DNA of 7,529 bases from REEB85 sp018971455 (GTDB taxonomy: Bacteria > Pseudomonadota > Alphaproteobacteria > Acetobacterales > Acetobacteraceae). Both the position numbers and the translations under genes were made by a program. The first letter of the stretch is position 1, and each line of letters begins with the position of its first letter. Below are positions 1 through 6,540 of the stretch, piece after piece. The DNA is taken from the NCBI GenBank assembly GCA_028871195.1, contig JAGWNT010000131.1, positions 1 through 7,529 of the forward strand, read 5' to 3'. Below the pieces are notes generated by a model. That model saw only the letters and a program-made list of their open reading frames with translations. It was not told the DNA's origin and did not search any database.

Positions 1-713
1 GTGATCATCACCTCGTTAATGACGACGTGCGGCGGCAGTTCGGCGATGTAGCGGATCAGGTCGCCGACATCGCCCGCCTGCACCATGCGCGCGCGCTCCT
101 CGGCACTCACCGGCACCGGCCGCTTGTCCAGGATGGGCGTTGCCACCTCGCCGGGCAGGACGGCGGTGCAGCGGATGTTATGGACGCATTCCTCCATGTT
201 GATGCTGTGGCACATCGCCACCACGCCGTGCTTGGCCGCGGTGTAGGCGGCCCCCGACAGCCCGGTGATGAACCGCCCGGCCAGGCTCGCGGTGACGATG
301 AGCACGCCGCCCTTCTGCCGGCGCATGATCGGCAGCGCCGCCTCCGCGCAATAGAAGGCGCTCGAAAGATTGCCGGCGATCACCGTATCCGAACCGGTCG
401 GGGTGAGCTGCGCCCAGGTGCGGTCCGGGATGTTCACCCCGGCATTGGCGAGCATGATGTCGAGCCGCCCCAGGCGGGCATCGATGGAGGCGGCGATGCC
501 GTGCACGTCGGCCGCCACCGTCATGTCGCCCGCCTCGACCTCCGCCTTGCCGCCGGCATCCCTGATGCGGCCGGCCACCGCCACCAGCGGGTCGCGCCGC
601 CGCCCGGTCAGCACCACATGGGCGCCGGCCGCGGCCAGCGCGATCGCCGCCGCCTCGCCGATGCCGCTGCCCGCCCCGGTGATCCACGCGACCTTGCCTT
701 GCAAATTTCCCAT
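1..713 (-). CDS. Short-chain dehydrogenase/reductase (SDR), 3' end cut by window edge
   Basis: This is a classical SDR oxidoreductase, a cytosolic enzyme that interconverts an alcohol and a carbonyl using NAD(P). The start is the ATG at 713-711, preceded by AGGAAAAG (revcomp of 717-724). 237 codons are visible, and the frame is still open at base 1. Since classical SDRs are about 250 residues, only a short C-terminal tail should be missing. Visible motifs are the N-terminal nucleotide-binding TGAGSGIGE (residues 12-20), NAG at 90-92, a likely structural Asn115, and a catalytic Ser143, Tyr157, Lys161 set (YTAAK at 157-161). Arg38-Arg39 after the second strand, with no acidic residue there, suggests NADP(H) preference (inference). 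The C-terminal stretch ending NEVMI is typical of the family. It is divergent from the enolase-superfamily gene across a 95-bp gap. It may oxidise or reduce a pathway intermediate, but the substrate is unknown. Confidence 0.93.
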   Translation of the reverse strand, partial: MGNLQGKVAWITGAGSGIGEAAAIALAAAGAHVVLTGRRRDPLVAVAGRIRDAGGKAEVEAGDMTVAADVHGIAASIDARLGRLDIMLANAGVNIPDRTWAQLTPTGSDTVIAGNLSSAFYCAEAALPIMRRQKGGVLIVTASLAGRFITGLSGAAYTAAKHGVVAMCHSINMEECVHNIRCTAVLPGEVATPILDKRPVPVSAEERARMVQAGDVGDLIRYIAELPPHVVINEVMI

Positions 714-808
714 GTTCTTTTCCTACCGTGAGAAGGCCCGCCCTTGTGGAGTTCGGCGCGGCATGATGGACTTGGCCGCCGGAACCGTCCGCCATCAAGG
801 CAGCAAAC
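714..808. promoter_or_regulatory. Divergent intergenic region, probable bidirectional promoter
   Basis: These 95 bp separate two divergently starting genes, so promoters for both should lie here or reach into the genes. No convincing sigma-70 -35/-10 pair with 16-18 bp spacing was found by eye. An imperfect inverted repeat, TGATGG (764-769) and CCATCA (792-797), has a 22-bp spacer and could be an operator or a leader hairpin. The Shine-Dalgarno-like AGGAAAAG for the minus-strand gene is at 717-724. A weak AAGG for the plus-strand gene is at 798-800 and the base before it. The promoter role is inferred from gene orientation only. Confidence 0.5.
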
Positions 809-1984
809 ATGAAAATCACCGCGATAGAAACCCTGCGCGCCGATGCCGGCTGGCGAATGTTCTCCTTCCTCAAGATCATGACCGATAGCGGGATCGTCGG
901 CTGGTCGGAATACAATGAGAGTTTCGGCAGCGCCGGCCTGTCCGGCGTCATCGAGGCGCTGGCGGTCCATGTCATCGGCCAGGATCCGCGCGCCTACGGG
1001 CGCATCACCGCCCTGCTGCACGTGCTCACCCGCCAGTCGCGCGGCGGCATCAACCAGCAGGCGATCGCGGCCATCGAGAACGCGCTGCTCGACATTGCCG
1101 GCAAGGATGCCGGATTGCCCGTCTACGCGCTGTTCGGTGGCGCCATCCACCCGCGCGTGCCGGTCTACTGGTCGCATACCGGCACCTATCGCGTGCGCAA
1201 CGCGGCACTGCTGGGCGTCGCACCGCTTCGCGATTACGACGACCTGGCCGACCACGCCGCCGAAATCCGCGACCGCCGATTCACGGCACTCAAGACCAAC
1301 ATCTTCACCCGCGAGGATGGCCGGCTGACCTCCTTCGCCCCCGGCTTCGGCCGCACGCCGGGCTGGCCCGCCCTGAACTGGGACCAGCGCAGCGTGCAGG
1401 CGGCGATCGACACCATCGCCGCCGTGCGCGCCGGCGCCGGCCCCGGCATGGGCGTGATGCTCGACACCAATTTTCACTTCAAGACCGAGGGCTTCATCCA
1501 GATCGCGCGCGCGATGGAGCCGTTCAACCTGACCTGGCTGGAGGTGGACAGCCACGATCCGGCGGCGCTGGCCGCGATCCGCGCCAAATCCCCCTGCCCC
1601 ATCGCCTCCTACGAGACGCTGTGCGGGCGGCGCGATTTCCGCCCCTATTTCGACGCCTACGCCGCCGATGTCGCGATCATCGATGTGGTGTGGAACGGTC
1701 TGGCGGAATCGCTGCACATCGCCGCCATGGCGGAGGTGTACGAGGTGAACTGCGCGCCGCATAATTTCTACGGCCATCTGTGCAGCATGATGAGCGCGCA
1801 TTTCTGCGCCGCCGCGCCCAACACGCGCATCATGGAGATCGACATCGACAGCGTGCCGTGGCGCGACGAGTTCGTCACCGATGTGCCGCTGATCGAAGGG
1901 GGCATGCTGGCGCTGCCCAGCGCTCCCGGCTGGGGCATCGACATCAACGAGCGCGCGGTGCGCGCGCGTCCGCCGCAAGGATGA
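809..1984 (+). CDS. Enolase-superfamily protein, mandelate racemase subgroup; probable acid-sugar or hydroxyacid dehydratase
   Basis: This 391-residue protein has the usual length and layout of the MR/MLE family: an N-terminal capping domain (about 1-120) and a TIM-barrel domain (about 140-370). Such enzymes abstract the proton alpha to a carboxylate, with Mg2+ stabilising the enolate. Putative metal ligands are Asp219 (LDTN), Glu245 (LEVD) and Glu269 (YET). Their spacing of 26 and 24 residues resembles mandelate racemase. Asp292 and His318 (APHN) match the racemase His-Asp dyad, and Glu343 may be the electrophilic Glu. The barrel-strand-2 KxK motif reads Lys162-Thr-Asn164, so the second Lys is missing. 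This argues against two-base racemisation and against muconate cycloisomerase chemistry, and favours dehydration (inference). The segment at about 166-192 is longer than in mandelate racemase. The start MKITAIETL is family-typical, with only a weak AAGG upstream. It is first in a tight plus-strand trio, with a 10-nt gap to the next gene. The substrate is unknown. Confidence 0.92.
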   Translation: MKITAIETLRADAGWRMFSFLKIMTDSGIVGWSEYNESFGSAGLSGVIEALAVHVIGQDPRAYGRITALLHVLTRQSRGGINQQAIAAIENALLDIAGKDAGLPVYALFGGAIHPRVPVYWSHTGTYRVRNAALLGVAPLRDYDDLADHAAEIRDRRFTALKTNIFTREDGRLTSFAPGFGRTPGWPALNWDQRSVQAAIDTIAAVRAGAGPGMGVMLDTNFHFKTEGFIQIARAMEPFNLTWLEVDSHDPAALAAIRAKSPCPIASYETLCGRRDFRPYFDAYAADVAIIDVVWNGLAESLHIAAMAEVYEVNCAPHNFYGHLCSMMSAHFCAAAPNTRIMEIDIDSVPWRDEFVTDVPLIEGGMLALPSAPGWGIDINERAVRARPPQG

Positions 1985-1993
1985 GGAGAGGAG
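1984..1993 (+). promoter_or_regulatory. Ribosome binding site for the 2-hydroxyacid dehydrogenase gene
   Basis: The purine run AGGAGAGGAG begins at the last base of the preceding stop codon. Its first AGGAG lies 6 nt before the ATG at 1995, which supports that start and efficient translation of the second cistron. Confidence 0.8.
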
Positions 1994-1994
1994 C

Positions 1995-3038
1995 ATGGCA
2001 AAATTCCGCATCGCGACCCCGGCCGGGGCAAGCTTCACCATCGCCGGCGGCGGCTATGAGCACGAGATGGAAGCCCTCGCCGCATTGGACGCCGAAATCT
2101 ACGAGGTGCCCGCCACCGAGGAGGGCTTCATCGAGAAGGCCCGGGACGCCGATGCGATCTATGCCAAGGGCATGCATTTCAGCCCGCGCATGATCGACAG
2201 CCTGACGCGCTGCCGCGGCATCGTGCTCGGGTCGGTGGGCGTCGATTACGTCGATGTCGCCGCCGCCACGGCGCGCGGCATTCCGGTGACGAATTGCCCG
2301 GACACGTTCATCGAGGAAGTCGCCGACCATGCCATGGCGCTGCTGCTCGCCGGGCATCGCCGCGTCATCGAGCAGGACCGCATGGTGCGAGAGGGGCGCT
2401 GGCGCGAGGGGCGACCGCAATTGTTGCAGGTGCCGCGCCTGATGGGCCTCACCCTCGGCTTCATCGCCTTCGGCCATGTGGCGCGGGCCGTTGCCGCCCG
2501 CGCGCGCTCCTTCGGCCTGCGCATGCTGGGCTACGACCCATTCATCGAGGAGCTGGTGATGCCGCCCCACGGTGTCGAGCCGGCGACGCTCGAGGAGGTG
2601 CTGCGCCAATCGGATTTCGTCTCGATGCACGCCCCCGCCACGCCCGAGGCCAAGGGCATGCTGCGCGAGCACCATTTCCGCATGATGAAGCCCACCGCCT
2701 GGTTCATCAACACCGGGCGCGGCCCGACGGTGGACGAAGCGGCACTGATCACCGCGCTGCAGCAGGGCTGGATCGGCGGGGCGGCGCTCGACGTTCTGGA
2801 GCAGGAACCGCCGCGGCAGGACAATCCGCTGCTGCAGATGACCAATGTGGTGCTCAGCCCCCATAACGCCTCGGCCTCGGCCCGGTTCGACCCGGCCCGC
2901 AAGCGCCGGGTCGGCCAGGAACTGGCGCTTCTGCTCAGCGGCCGCTGGCCGATGAGCTGCGTCAACCCGACGGTTCTCGCCAATTCCAGCCTGCGCCGCT
3001 GGCAGCCCTATTCGATGGAACGCGGGCCGAACAGCTGA
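1995..3038 (+). CDS. D-isomer-specific 2-hydroxyacid dehydrogenase family protein
   Basis: This 347-residue protein belongs to the family that reversibly reduces 2-keto acids to D-2-hydroxyacids with NAD(P)H (phosphoglycerate, glycerate and hydroxypyruvate dehydrogenase relatives). It has a split substrate domain (about 1-115 and 300-347) and a nucleotide-binding domain (about 116-295). The catalytic triad is Arg242 (NTGRGP), Glu271 (EQEPP) and His290 (SPHN). The Arg-to-Glu spacing of 29 equals that of E. coli SerA. Asp181 (YDP) at the end of the second Rossmann strand suggests NAD rather than NADP. The glycine motif is degenerate: Ala158-Phe-Gly160-His-Val-Ala163 stands where GxGxxG is expected. 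The last glycine is often Ala in relatives, but loss of the first is less usual. No ACT or other regulatory domain is fused. It is the second gene of the trio, 22 nt ahead of the dioxygenase gene. It may reduce or oxidise a product of the neighbouring dehydratase or ring cleavage, but the substrate is not readable. Confidence 0.93.
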   Translation: MAKFRIATPAGASFTIAGGGYEHEMEALAALDAEIYEVPATEEGFIEKARDADAIYAKGMHFSPRMIDSLTRCRGIVLGSVGVDYVDVAAATARGIPVTNCPDTFIEEVADHAMALLLAGHRRVIEQDRMVREGRWREGRPQLLQVPRLMGLTLGFIAFGHVARAVAARARSFGLRMLGYDPFIEELVMPPHGVEPATLEEVLRQSDFVSMHAPATPEAKGMLREHHFRMMKPTAWFINTGRGPTVDEAALITALQQGWIGGAALDVLEQEPPRQDNPLLQMTNVVLSPHNASASARFDPARKRRVGQELALLLSGRWPMSCVNPTVLANSSLRRWQPYSMERGPNS

Positions 3039-3049
3039 GCGGCGGCGGC

Positions 3050-3056
3050 GGGAGAG
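3050..3056 (+). promoter_or_regulatory. Ribosome binding site for the dioxygenase gene
   Basis: GGGAGAG lies 4 nt before the ATG at 3061, in the 22-nt gap after the preceding stop. It fixes the dioxygenase start and supports co-translation in one transcript. Confidence 0.7.
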
Positions 3057-3060
3057 AGCC

Positions 3061-3960
3061 ATGCAGGATCTGGATGAGCGCAGCGTCACGCAGACGGCTC
3101 TCGCCCAGATGGCCGGCACGCCCGATCCGCGCCTGCGCGAGATCATGGCGGCGGCCGTGCGCCACCTGCATGATTTCGCCCGGGAGGTGAACCTGACCCC
3201 CGGCGAATGGCTGCAGGCCATCGCCTTCCTCACGGAGGTCGGCCAGGCCTGCACGCCCGCGCGCCAGGAGTTCATCCTGCTCTCCGATGTGCTCGGGCTC
3301 TCGGCGCTGGTCAACCTGATGCACAATCGAACCGCGCCCGAGGCGGCCACGCAGACCAGCCTGCTCGGGCCTTTCTTCCGCGAGGACGCACCCGTGCTGG
3401 CGGCGGGCGCCGCCATCTTCACCGGCTCCAACGGAAAGGAGATCGTTGTCCACGGCCAGGTGCGCGACATCGCCGGCAACCCGGTCCCGCACGCCACGCT
3501 GGATGTGTGGCAGGCCAATCCGCACGGCGAATACGATCTTCAGTACGCCGGCCCGCCACAGGTGGATATGCGGGCGCGGTTCACCACCGATGCCGACGGG
3601 CGCTATCATTTCCGCACCATGCAGCCGCCGGGCTACCCGGTGCCGATGGATGGCCCGGCGGGGCGGCTCGTGCGGCTGCAAGGGCGCCATGGCATGCGCC
3701 CGGCGCATATCCATGTCATGATCGCGGCGGAGGGATTTCGCGAACTGGTGACGGCCCTCTATTTCGCCGACGACCCGCATATCGAGTCCGACACGGTGTT
3801 CGGCGTCTCGCGGGCCCTGCTCGTCCGCGCGGGGCCCGACCCGGCGGCACCCTGCGACCTGCCGGCGGTGCGCTATGATTTCACGCTCTCGCGCGCGAGC
3901 AGCGCCGGCAGCACGCGCGTCGGCGCCGACCCGGCGCGGATCGTCAAGGTCGCGGAGTAG
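3061..3960 (+). CDS. Intradiol ring-cleavage dioxygenase (hydroxyquinol/catechol 1,2-dioxygenase type)
   Basis: This is a non-haem Fe(III) enzyme that opens an aromatic ring between two adjacent hydroxyl groups using O2, giving a muconate-type acid (maleylacetate if the substrate is hydroxyquinol). At 299 residues it matches hydroxyquinol and catechol 1,2-dioxygenases. Residues about 20-105 are the helical N-terminal dimerisation domain, with the EWLQAIAFLTEVGQ and QEFILLSDVLG blocks. Residues about 105-280 are the beta-sandwich catalytic domain. The four Fe ligands are present: Tyr158 (HGEYD), Tyr192 (GYPVP), His216 and His218 (RPAHIHV). The N-terminal domain separates it from protocatechuate 3,4-dioxygenase subunits. 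The QEFILLSD block resembles hydroxyquinol enzymes, but catechol or a substituted catechol remains possible. It is last in the plus-strand trio, and its 3' end overlaps the convergent amine oxidase gene by 17 bp. No maleylacetate reductase or canonical muconate cycloisomerase is visible nearby. Confidence 0.95.
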   Translation: MQDLDERSVTQTALAQMAGTPDPRLREIMAAAVRHLHDFAREVNLTPGEWLQAIAFLTEVGQACTPARQEFILLSDVLGLSALVNLMHNRTAPEAATQTSLLGPFFREDAPVLAAGAAIFTGSNGKEIVVHGQVRDIAGNPVPHATLDVWQANPHGEYDLQYAGPPQVDMRARFTTDADGRYHFRTMQPPGYPVPMDGPAGRLVRLQGRHGMRPAHIHVMIAAEGFRELVTALYFADDPHIESDTVFGVSRALLVRAGPDPAAPCDLPAVRYDFTLSRASSAGSTRVGADPARIVKVAE

Positions 3961-5221
3961 CCCGCAAGGCGGCCACCACGCCGCGCGCGGCGGCCTGGCC
4001 GCTCAGCCAGGCGCCGCCCACCGTGCCGGCCAGCCCATCGGTGCGGACGGCTTCACCGGCGAAGACCAGCCGCCCATCGGCGAGCGGCTGGCCCAGCAGG
4101 GCCCGCGCACCCGCCGCACCGGGGCGCGCATAGGCGTAGGCGCCGCGCTGCCACGGATCCTCGCCCCAGGCGGTGACCGCCTGCACGCGCAGCGCCGCGT
4201 CGGCGCGGGCGCCGAAAACCCGGCGCAATTGGGCGCGTGCGAAATCCTCCGTCGCCGCCCGTCCGGCCCGCGCCAGCGCCCAGGCGGCCGGCCCGCCAAC
4301 GAAGCCCACGACATGCGCGCCGCCCTGCGGCCAGGCGTGGAAGAACATCGTGCCATCGCCCCTCGTCCAGCTATCCGCCGCGACGCGATGCTGCACCGAG
4401 GTGTCGGCGGCGAGACCCAGCCGGTCCGCGCCCGTCGCCACGAGGATGACCTTGCTCAGCAGGCCCATCGGCAGGCCCTCGATGGCCGCCTGCACCGGCG
4501 CGGGCAGCGCCGGGTCGAAGGCAATGCCGCCGGCCGCCAGCACCCCGGTGGAGACCGTCACGATCGCGGCGCGGGCGCGCACGGAGCCTGCGGGTGTGTC
4601 GGCCTCGACCGCATCGCCCCAACGCAGCCGCGTCACCGGCGTGTCGCACCGCACCTGCCCGGCTTCCGGCAGGAGGCGGCGGATCACGAGCGCGCCCAGG
4701 CCGCCCGCCACGGACAGGTTCCGCCCCTCCAGCCGGTTGAGCCGCCAATCGAGCAGGCTGAATTGTCGTGGATCGGCCGCGGCAATCAGGCAGGCCTCCC
4801 AGGTGCCGATGGTTGCGGCCCACGGATCCTCGCCGAGCCGGGCCAGGATCTCGGCGAATGGCAGGTCCCCGCGTTCGGCATCGGCTGCTGCCTCGAAACG
4901 TTGCCAGGCCTGGCCATAGGCGGCCAAGTCCTCGGGCGAGGCCGGCCGACCGGCGACCATCACCCGCCGCACCCGCCGGGCGTCGCTGTCGATCAGCCCA
5001 TCGCCGGCGGCGCGCGCGATGCCGGCCAGCGGATTGCGCGCCGCGTCATGCAGCCAGGACGCGCCGAGATCGACCGCGGCGCCGGCCAGATCGACCGTCC
5101 AGGCCCGCCCGCCGACGCGGCCCGCCGCCTCGAGCACCGCGCAGGACAGTCCGGCCGCGCGCAACCCGGCCGCCGCCGACAGGCCGGCAACCCCCGCCCC
5201 CACCACCATCACGTCGAGCAT
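3944..5221 (-). CDS. FAD-dependent amine oxidase (flavin monoamine oxidase family)
   Basis: This 425-residue flavoenzyme is predicted to oxidise an amine to an imine, releasing aldehyde or ketone, ammonia or amine, and H2O2. The N-terminal dinucleotide-binding motif is GAGVAGLSAAAG (8-19), with Glu31 positioned to bind the ADP ribose and GRVGGRAW at 34-41. Lys257 (LLSKV) matches the conserved flavin-adjacent Lys of the amine oxidase/LSD1 family. TAWGEDPWQRGAY (350-362) and VFAGE (386-390), followed by the closing glycine-rich helix, complete the C-terminal FAD site. The start chosen is the ATG at 5221-5219: GAAAGG lies 9 nt upstream and the protein begins directly at the Rossmann strand. The ATG at 5230 touches that GAAAGG, and a start at 5317 would run into the divergent gene. 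No signal peptide or membrane anchor is seen. It is the only minus-strand gene between two plus-strand trios. The amine substrate is unknown. Confidence 0.92.
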   Translation of the reverse strand: MLDVMVVGAGVAGLSAAAGLRAAGLSCAVLEAAGRVGGRAWTVDLAGAAVDLGASWLHDAARNPLAGIARAAGDGLIDSDARRVRRVMVAGRPASPEDLAAYGQAWQRFEAAADAERGDLPFAEILARLGEDPWAATIGTWEACLIAAADPRQFSLLDWRLNRLEGRNLSVAGGLGALVIRRLLPEAGQVRCDTPVTRLRWGDAVEADTPAGSVRARAAIVTVSTGVLAAGGIAFDPALPAPVQAAIEGLPMGLLSKVILVATGADRLGLAADTSVQHRVAADSWTRGDGTMFFHAWPQGGAHVVGFVGGPAAWALARAGRAATEDFARAQLRRVFGARADAALRVQAVTAWGEDPWQRGAYAYARPGAAGARALLGQPLADGRLVFAGEAVRTDGLAGTVGGAWLSGQAAARGVVAALRATPRP

Positions 5222-5230
5222 CCCGCTCAT

Positions 5231-5236
5231 CCTTTC
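5231..5236 (-). promoter_or_regulatory. Ribosome binding site that decides the amine oxidase start
   Basis: The revcomp of these bases is GAAAGG. It sits 9 nt before the ATG at 5221 but directly against the ATG at 5230, so the internal start is favoured. The match to the Shine-Dalgarno consensus is only moderate. Confidence 0.5.
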
Positions 5237-5290
5237 ACGGCGCCATCTTTCCGATCGGTCCGACATGCGCCACCATCGCCAGGAAACGCG

Positions 5291-5298
5291 GAGGAAGA
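5291..5298 (+). promoter_or_regulatory. Ribosome binding site for the SMP-30-type lactonase gene
   Basis: GAGGAAGA lies 5 nt before the ATG at 5304. It selects this start over longer in-frame extensions that would run back through the amine oxidase gene, and over the out-of-frame ATG at 5299. Confidence 0.8.
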
Positions 5299-5303
5299 AT
5301 GCC

Positions 5304-6239
5304 ATGTGGCAACCCAACCGGCGCTATCCCGATCCGGACGTCGTGGTGATGGACAAGAGCTTCGCCCGGTACAAGCTGGCCCTCGCCTCGATCGAGCATC
5401 TCCACGATGGCTGCCGCTGGTCCGAAGGGCCGGTGTGGTTCGGCGACGGGCGGTTCCTGCTGTGGAGCGACATTCCCAACAACCGCATCCTGAAATGGGA
5501 GGAGGAGACGGGTGCGGTCAGCGTCTTCCGCGCGCCCTCCCACAACGCCAATGGCAACACCCGCGACCGCCAGGGGCGGCTGATCACCTGCGAGCATGAC
5601 AGCCGCCGCGTCACCCGCACCGAAATGGATGGCGCCATCACCGTCCTGGCCGAGCATTTCCAGGGCCGGCGCCTCAACTCGCCCAACGACGTGGTGGTGA
5701 AATCCGACGGGACGATCTGGTTCACCGACCCGGTCTTCGGCATTCTCGGCCATTACGAGGGGCATCCGGCCGAACCCGAGCTTGCGCCCGCGGTCTGGCG
5801 GTTCGACCCGGCGACCGGCGCGCTCGACATGGTGGCCGACGATGTCCCGGGGCCGAACGGCCTGGCCTTCTCCCCGGATGAAAGCATCCTCTACGTTGTC
5901 GCCTCGCGCGCCGAACCGCGCGACATTCGCGCCTTCGACGTGATCGACGGCAGGCGCCTGGCCCGCGGCCGCATCGTGGTGCACAGCGAGGGCGGCACGC
6001 CGGACGGGTTTCGTGTCGATGTGGACGGCAATCTCTGGTGCGGCTGGGGCATGGGCGATCCCGAGCTCGACGGCGTGCGCGTCTTCAATCCGGCGGGCGT
6101 GCCGATCGGCCATATCCGCCTGCCTGAGCGTTGTGCCAATCTGTGCTTCGGCGGCCGCCACCGCAACCGGCTTTTCATGGCGGCGAGCCATGGCCTTTAC
6201 TCTCTCTACGTCAACACCCAGGGCGTGGCGGGAGGCTGA
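5304..6239 (+). CDS. SMP-30/gluconolactonase/LRE-family protein, probable lactonase
   Basis: This 311-residue single-domain six-bladed beta-propeller protein belongs to a family that hydrolyses sugar-acid or other lactones with a central divalent metal. The expected metal ligands are present in order: Glu41 (SEGPVW), Asn128 (NSPNDV), Asn185 (PNGLAFS) and Asp234 (TPDGFRVD). The DGTIWFTDP segment (135-143) and VDVDGNLW (238-245) are typical propeller repeats. No N-terminal signal peptide is visible, so a cytosolic location is likely. The start ATG has a strong ribosome binding site. It is first in the second plus-strand trio, with only 4 nt between its stop and the next start. Beside an intradiol dioxygenase and an enolase-superfamily enzyme, a lactone intermediate is plausible. 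Whether it is a sugar lactone or a ring-cleavage-derived enol-lactone cannot be decided from the sequence. Confidence 0.93.
   Translation: MWQPNRRYPDPDVVVMDKSFARYKLALASIEHLHDGCRWSEGPVWFGDGRFLLWSDIPNNRILKWEEETGAVSVFRAPSHNANGNTRDRQGRLITCEHDSRRVTRTEMDGAITVLAEHFQGRRLNSPNDVVVKSDGTIWFTDPVFGILGHYEGHPAEPELAPAVWRFDPATGALDMVADDVPGPNGLAFSPDESILYVVASRAEPRDIRAFDVIDGRRLARGRIVVHSEGGTPDGFRVDVDGNLWCGWGMGDPELDGVRVFNPAGVPIGHIRLPERCANLCFGGRHRNRLFMAASHGLYSLYVNTQGVAGG
6231..6235 (+). promoter_or_regulatory. Ribosome binding site for the YciI-like gene, inside the lactonase 3' end
   Basis: GGAGG lies within the last codons of the lactonase gene, 8 nt before the ATG at 6244. This supports that start and coupling of the two genes. 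Confidence 0.75.
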
Positions 6240-6243
6240 GGGC

Positions 6244-6540
6244 ATGCAATACCTCGTCGTTGCGCATGACGGCACGGATGCCGGGGCGCAATCCCGCCGG
6301 CAGGCCGCGCGGCCGCTCCATCTCGCCTTCATCGAACCATTGGTGGCCGCCGGGCGCATCATGATCGGCGGCCCCCTGCTCGATGACGCGGGCGCGATGA
6401 TCGGCTCGGCCGTGATCGCCGATTTCCCGACCCGCGACGCGCTCGACCAGTGGCTGGCAAGCGATCCCTACGCCACCGGCGGCGTCTGGAAGCAGGTGCA
6501 GGTAACGCCGATGCGCGTGGCGGCGGCCCCGCCGGCGTGA
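6244..6540 (+). CDS. YciI-like small protein (dimeric alpha/beta-barrel fold)
   Basis: This 98-residue protein has the YciI family pattern: an N-terminal beta strand (QYLVVAHDG), Arg23 and His26 in RPLHLAFI, a glycine turn IGGP (41-44) followed by an acidic pair (Asp47-Asp48), and the late DPY (74-76). The conserved His and Asp are thought to form an active site in YciI proteins, but most members have no proven reaction. The fold is ferredoxin-like and resembles that of muconolactone isomerase, so an isomerase or dehalogenase-like role on a ring-cleavage product is conceivable (inference). The start ATG follows GGAGG. The gene lies 4 nt after the lactonase stop, and its own stop overlaps the next start as GTGA. 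An Ala/Pro tail ends the protein. Confidence 0.88.
   Translation: MQYLVVAHDGTDAGAQSRRQAARPLHLAFIEPLVAAGRIMIGGPLLDDAGAMIGSAVIADFPTRDALDQWLASDPYATGGVWKQVQVTPMRVAAAPPA

Larger units (their letters stand above)
5222..5303. promoter_or_regulatory. Divergent intergenic region with a small palindrome
   Basis: These 82 bp lie between the divergent amine oxidase and lactonase genes and should carry both promoters. No clear -35/-10 pair was seen. The perfect 8-bp palindrome CCGATCGG (5251-5258) overlaps a second small inverted repeat, TCGG-T-CCGA (5255-5263), near the middle of the gap, where a repressor or activator could bind. The strong purine run GAGGAAGA at 5291-5298 is the lactonase ribosome binding site. 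The regulatory role is inferred from position. Confidence 0.45.

Noticed and set aside
809..1984. Muconate cycloisomerase identity for the enolase-superfamily gene, suggested by the nearby dioxygenase
   Set aside because: The second Lys of KxK is absent and a His-Asp dyad is present, which places it in the mandelate racemase type.
608..2041. Long minus-strand open frame opposite the enolase-superfamily gene
   Set aside because: Its translation is rich in Arg, Ala, His and Gly with no family motif. It is a GC-driven shadow of the well-supported plus-strand gene.
1944..3518. Long minus-strand open frame (524 residues) opposite the dehydrogenase and dioxygenase genes
   Set aside because: It spans two well-supported genes, has no recognisable domain, and has low-complexity composition typical of antisense frames in GC-rich DNA.
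4151..4833. Repeated CCACGGATCCTCGCC at 4151 and about 4820
   Set aside because: Both copies simply encode Gly-Glu-Asp-Pro-Trp on the minus strand within the amine oxidase. This is coincidental, with no repeat unit around them.
5222..5317. N-terminal extension of the amine oxidase from an ATG at 5317
   Set aside because: It would add an Arg/Trp-rich stretch before the Rossmann strand and overlap the start of the divergent lactonase gene, and the internal ATG has a better-spaced ribosome binding site.
3875..5599. Long plus-strand open frame (574 residues) opposite the amine oxidase gene
   Set aside because: Its Arg/Gly/Pro/Ala-rich translation has no motif, and the opposite strand encodes a complete FAD enzyme.
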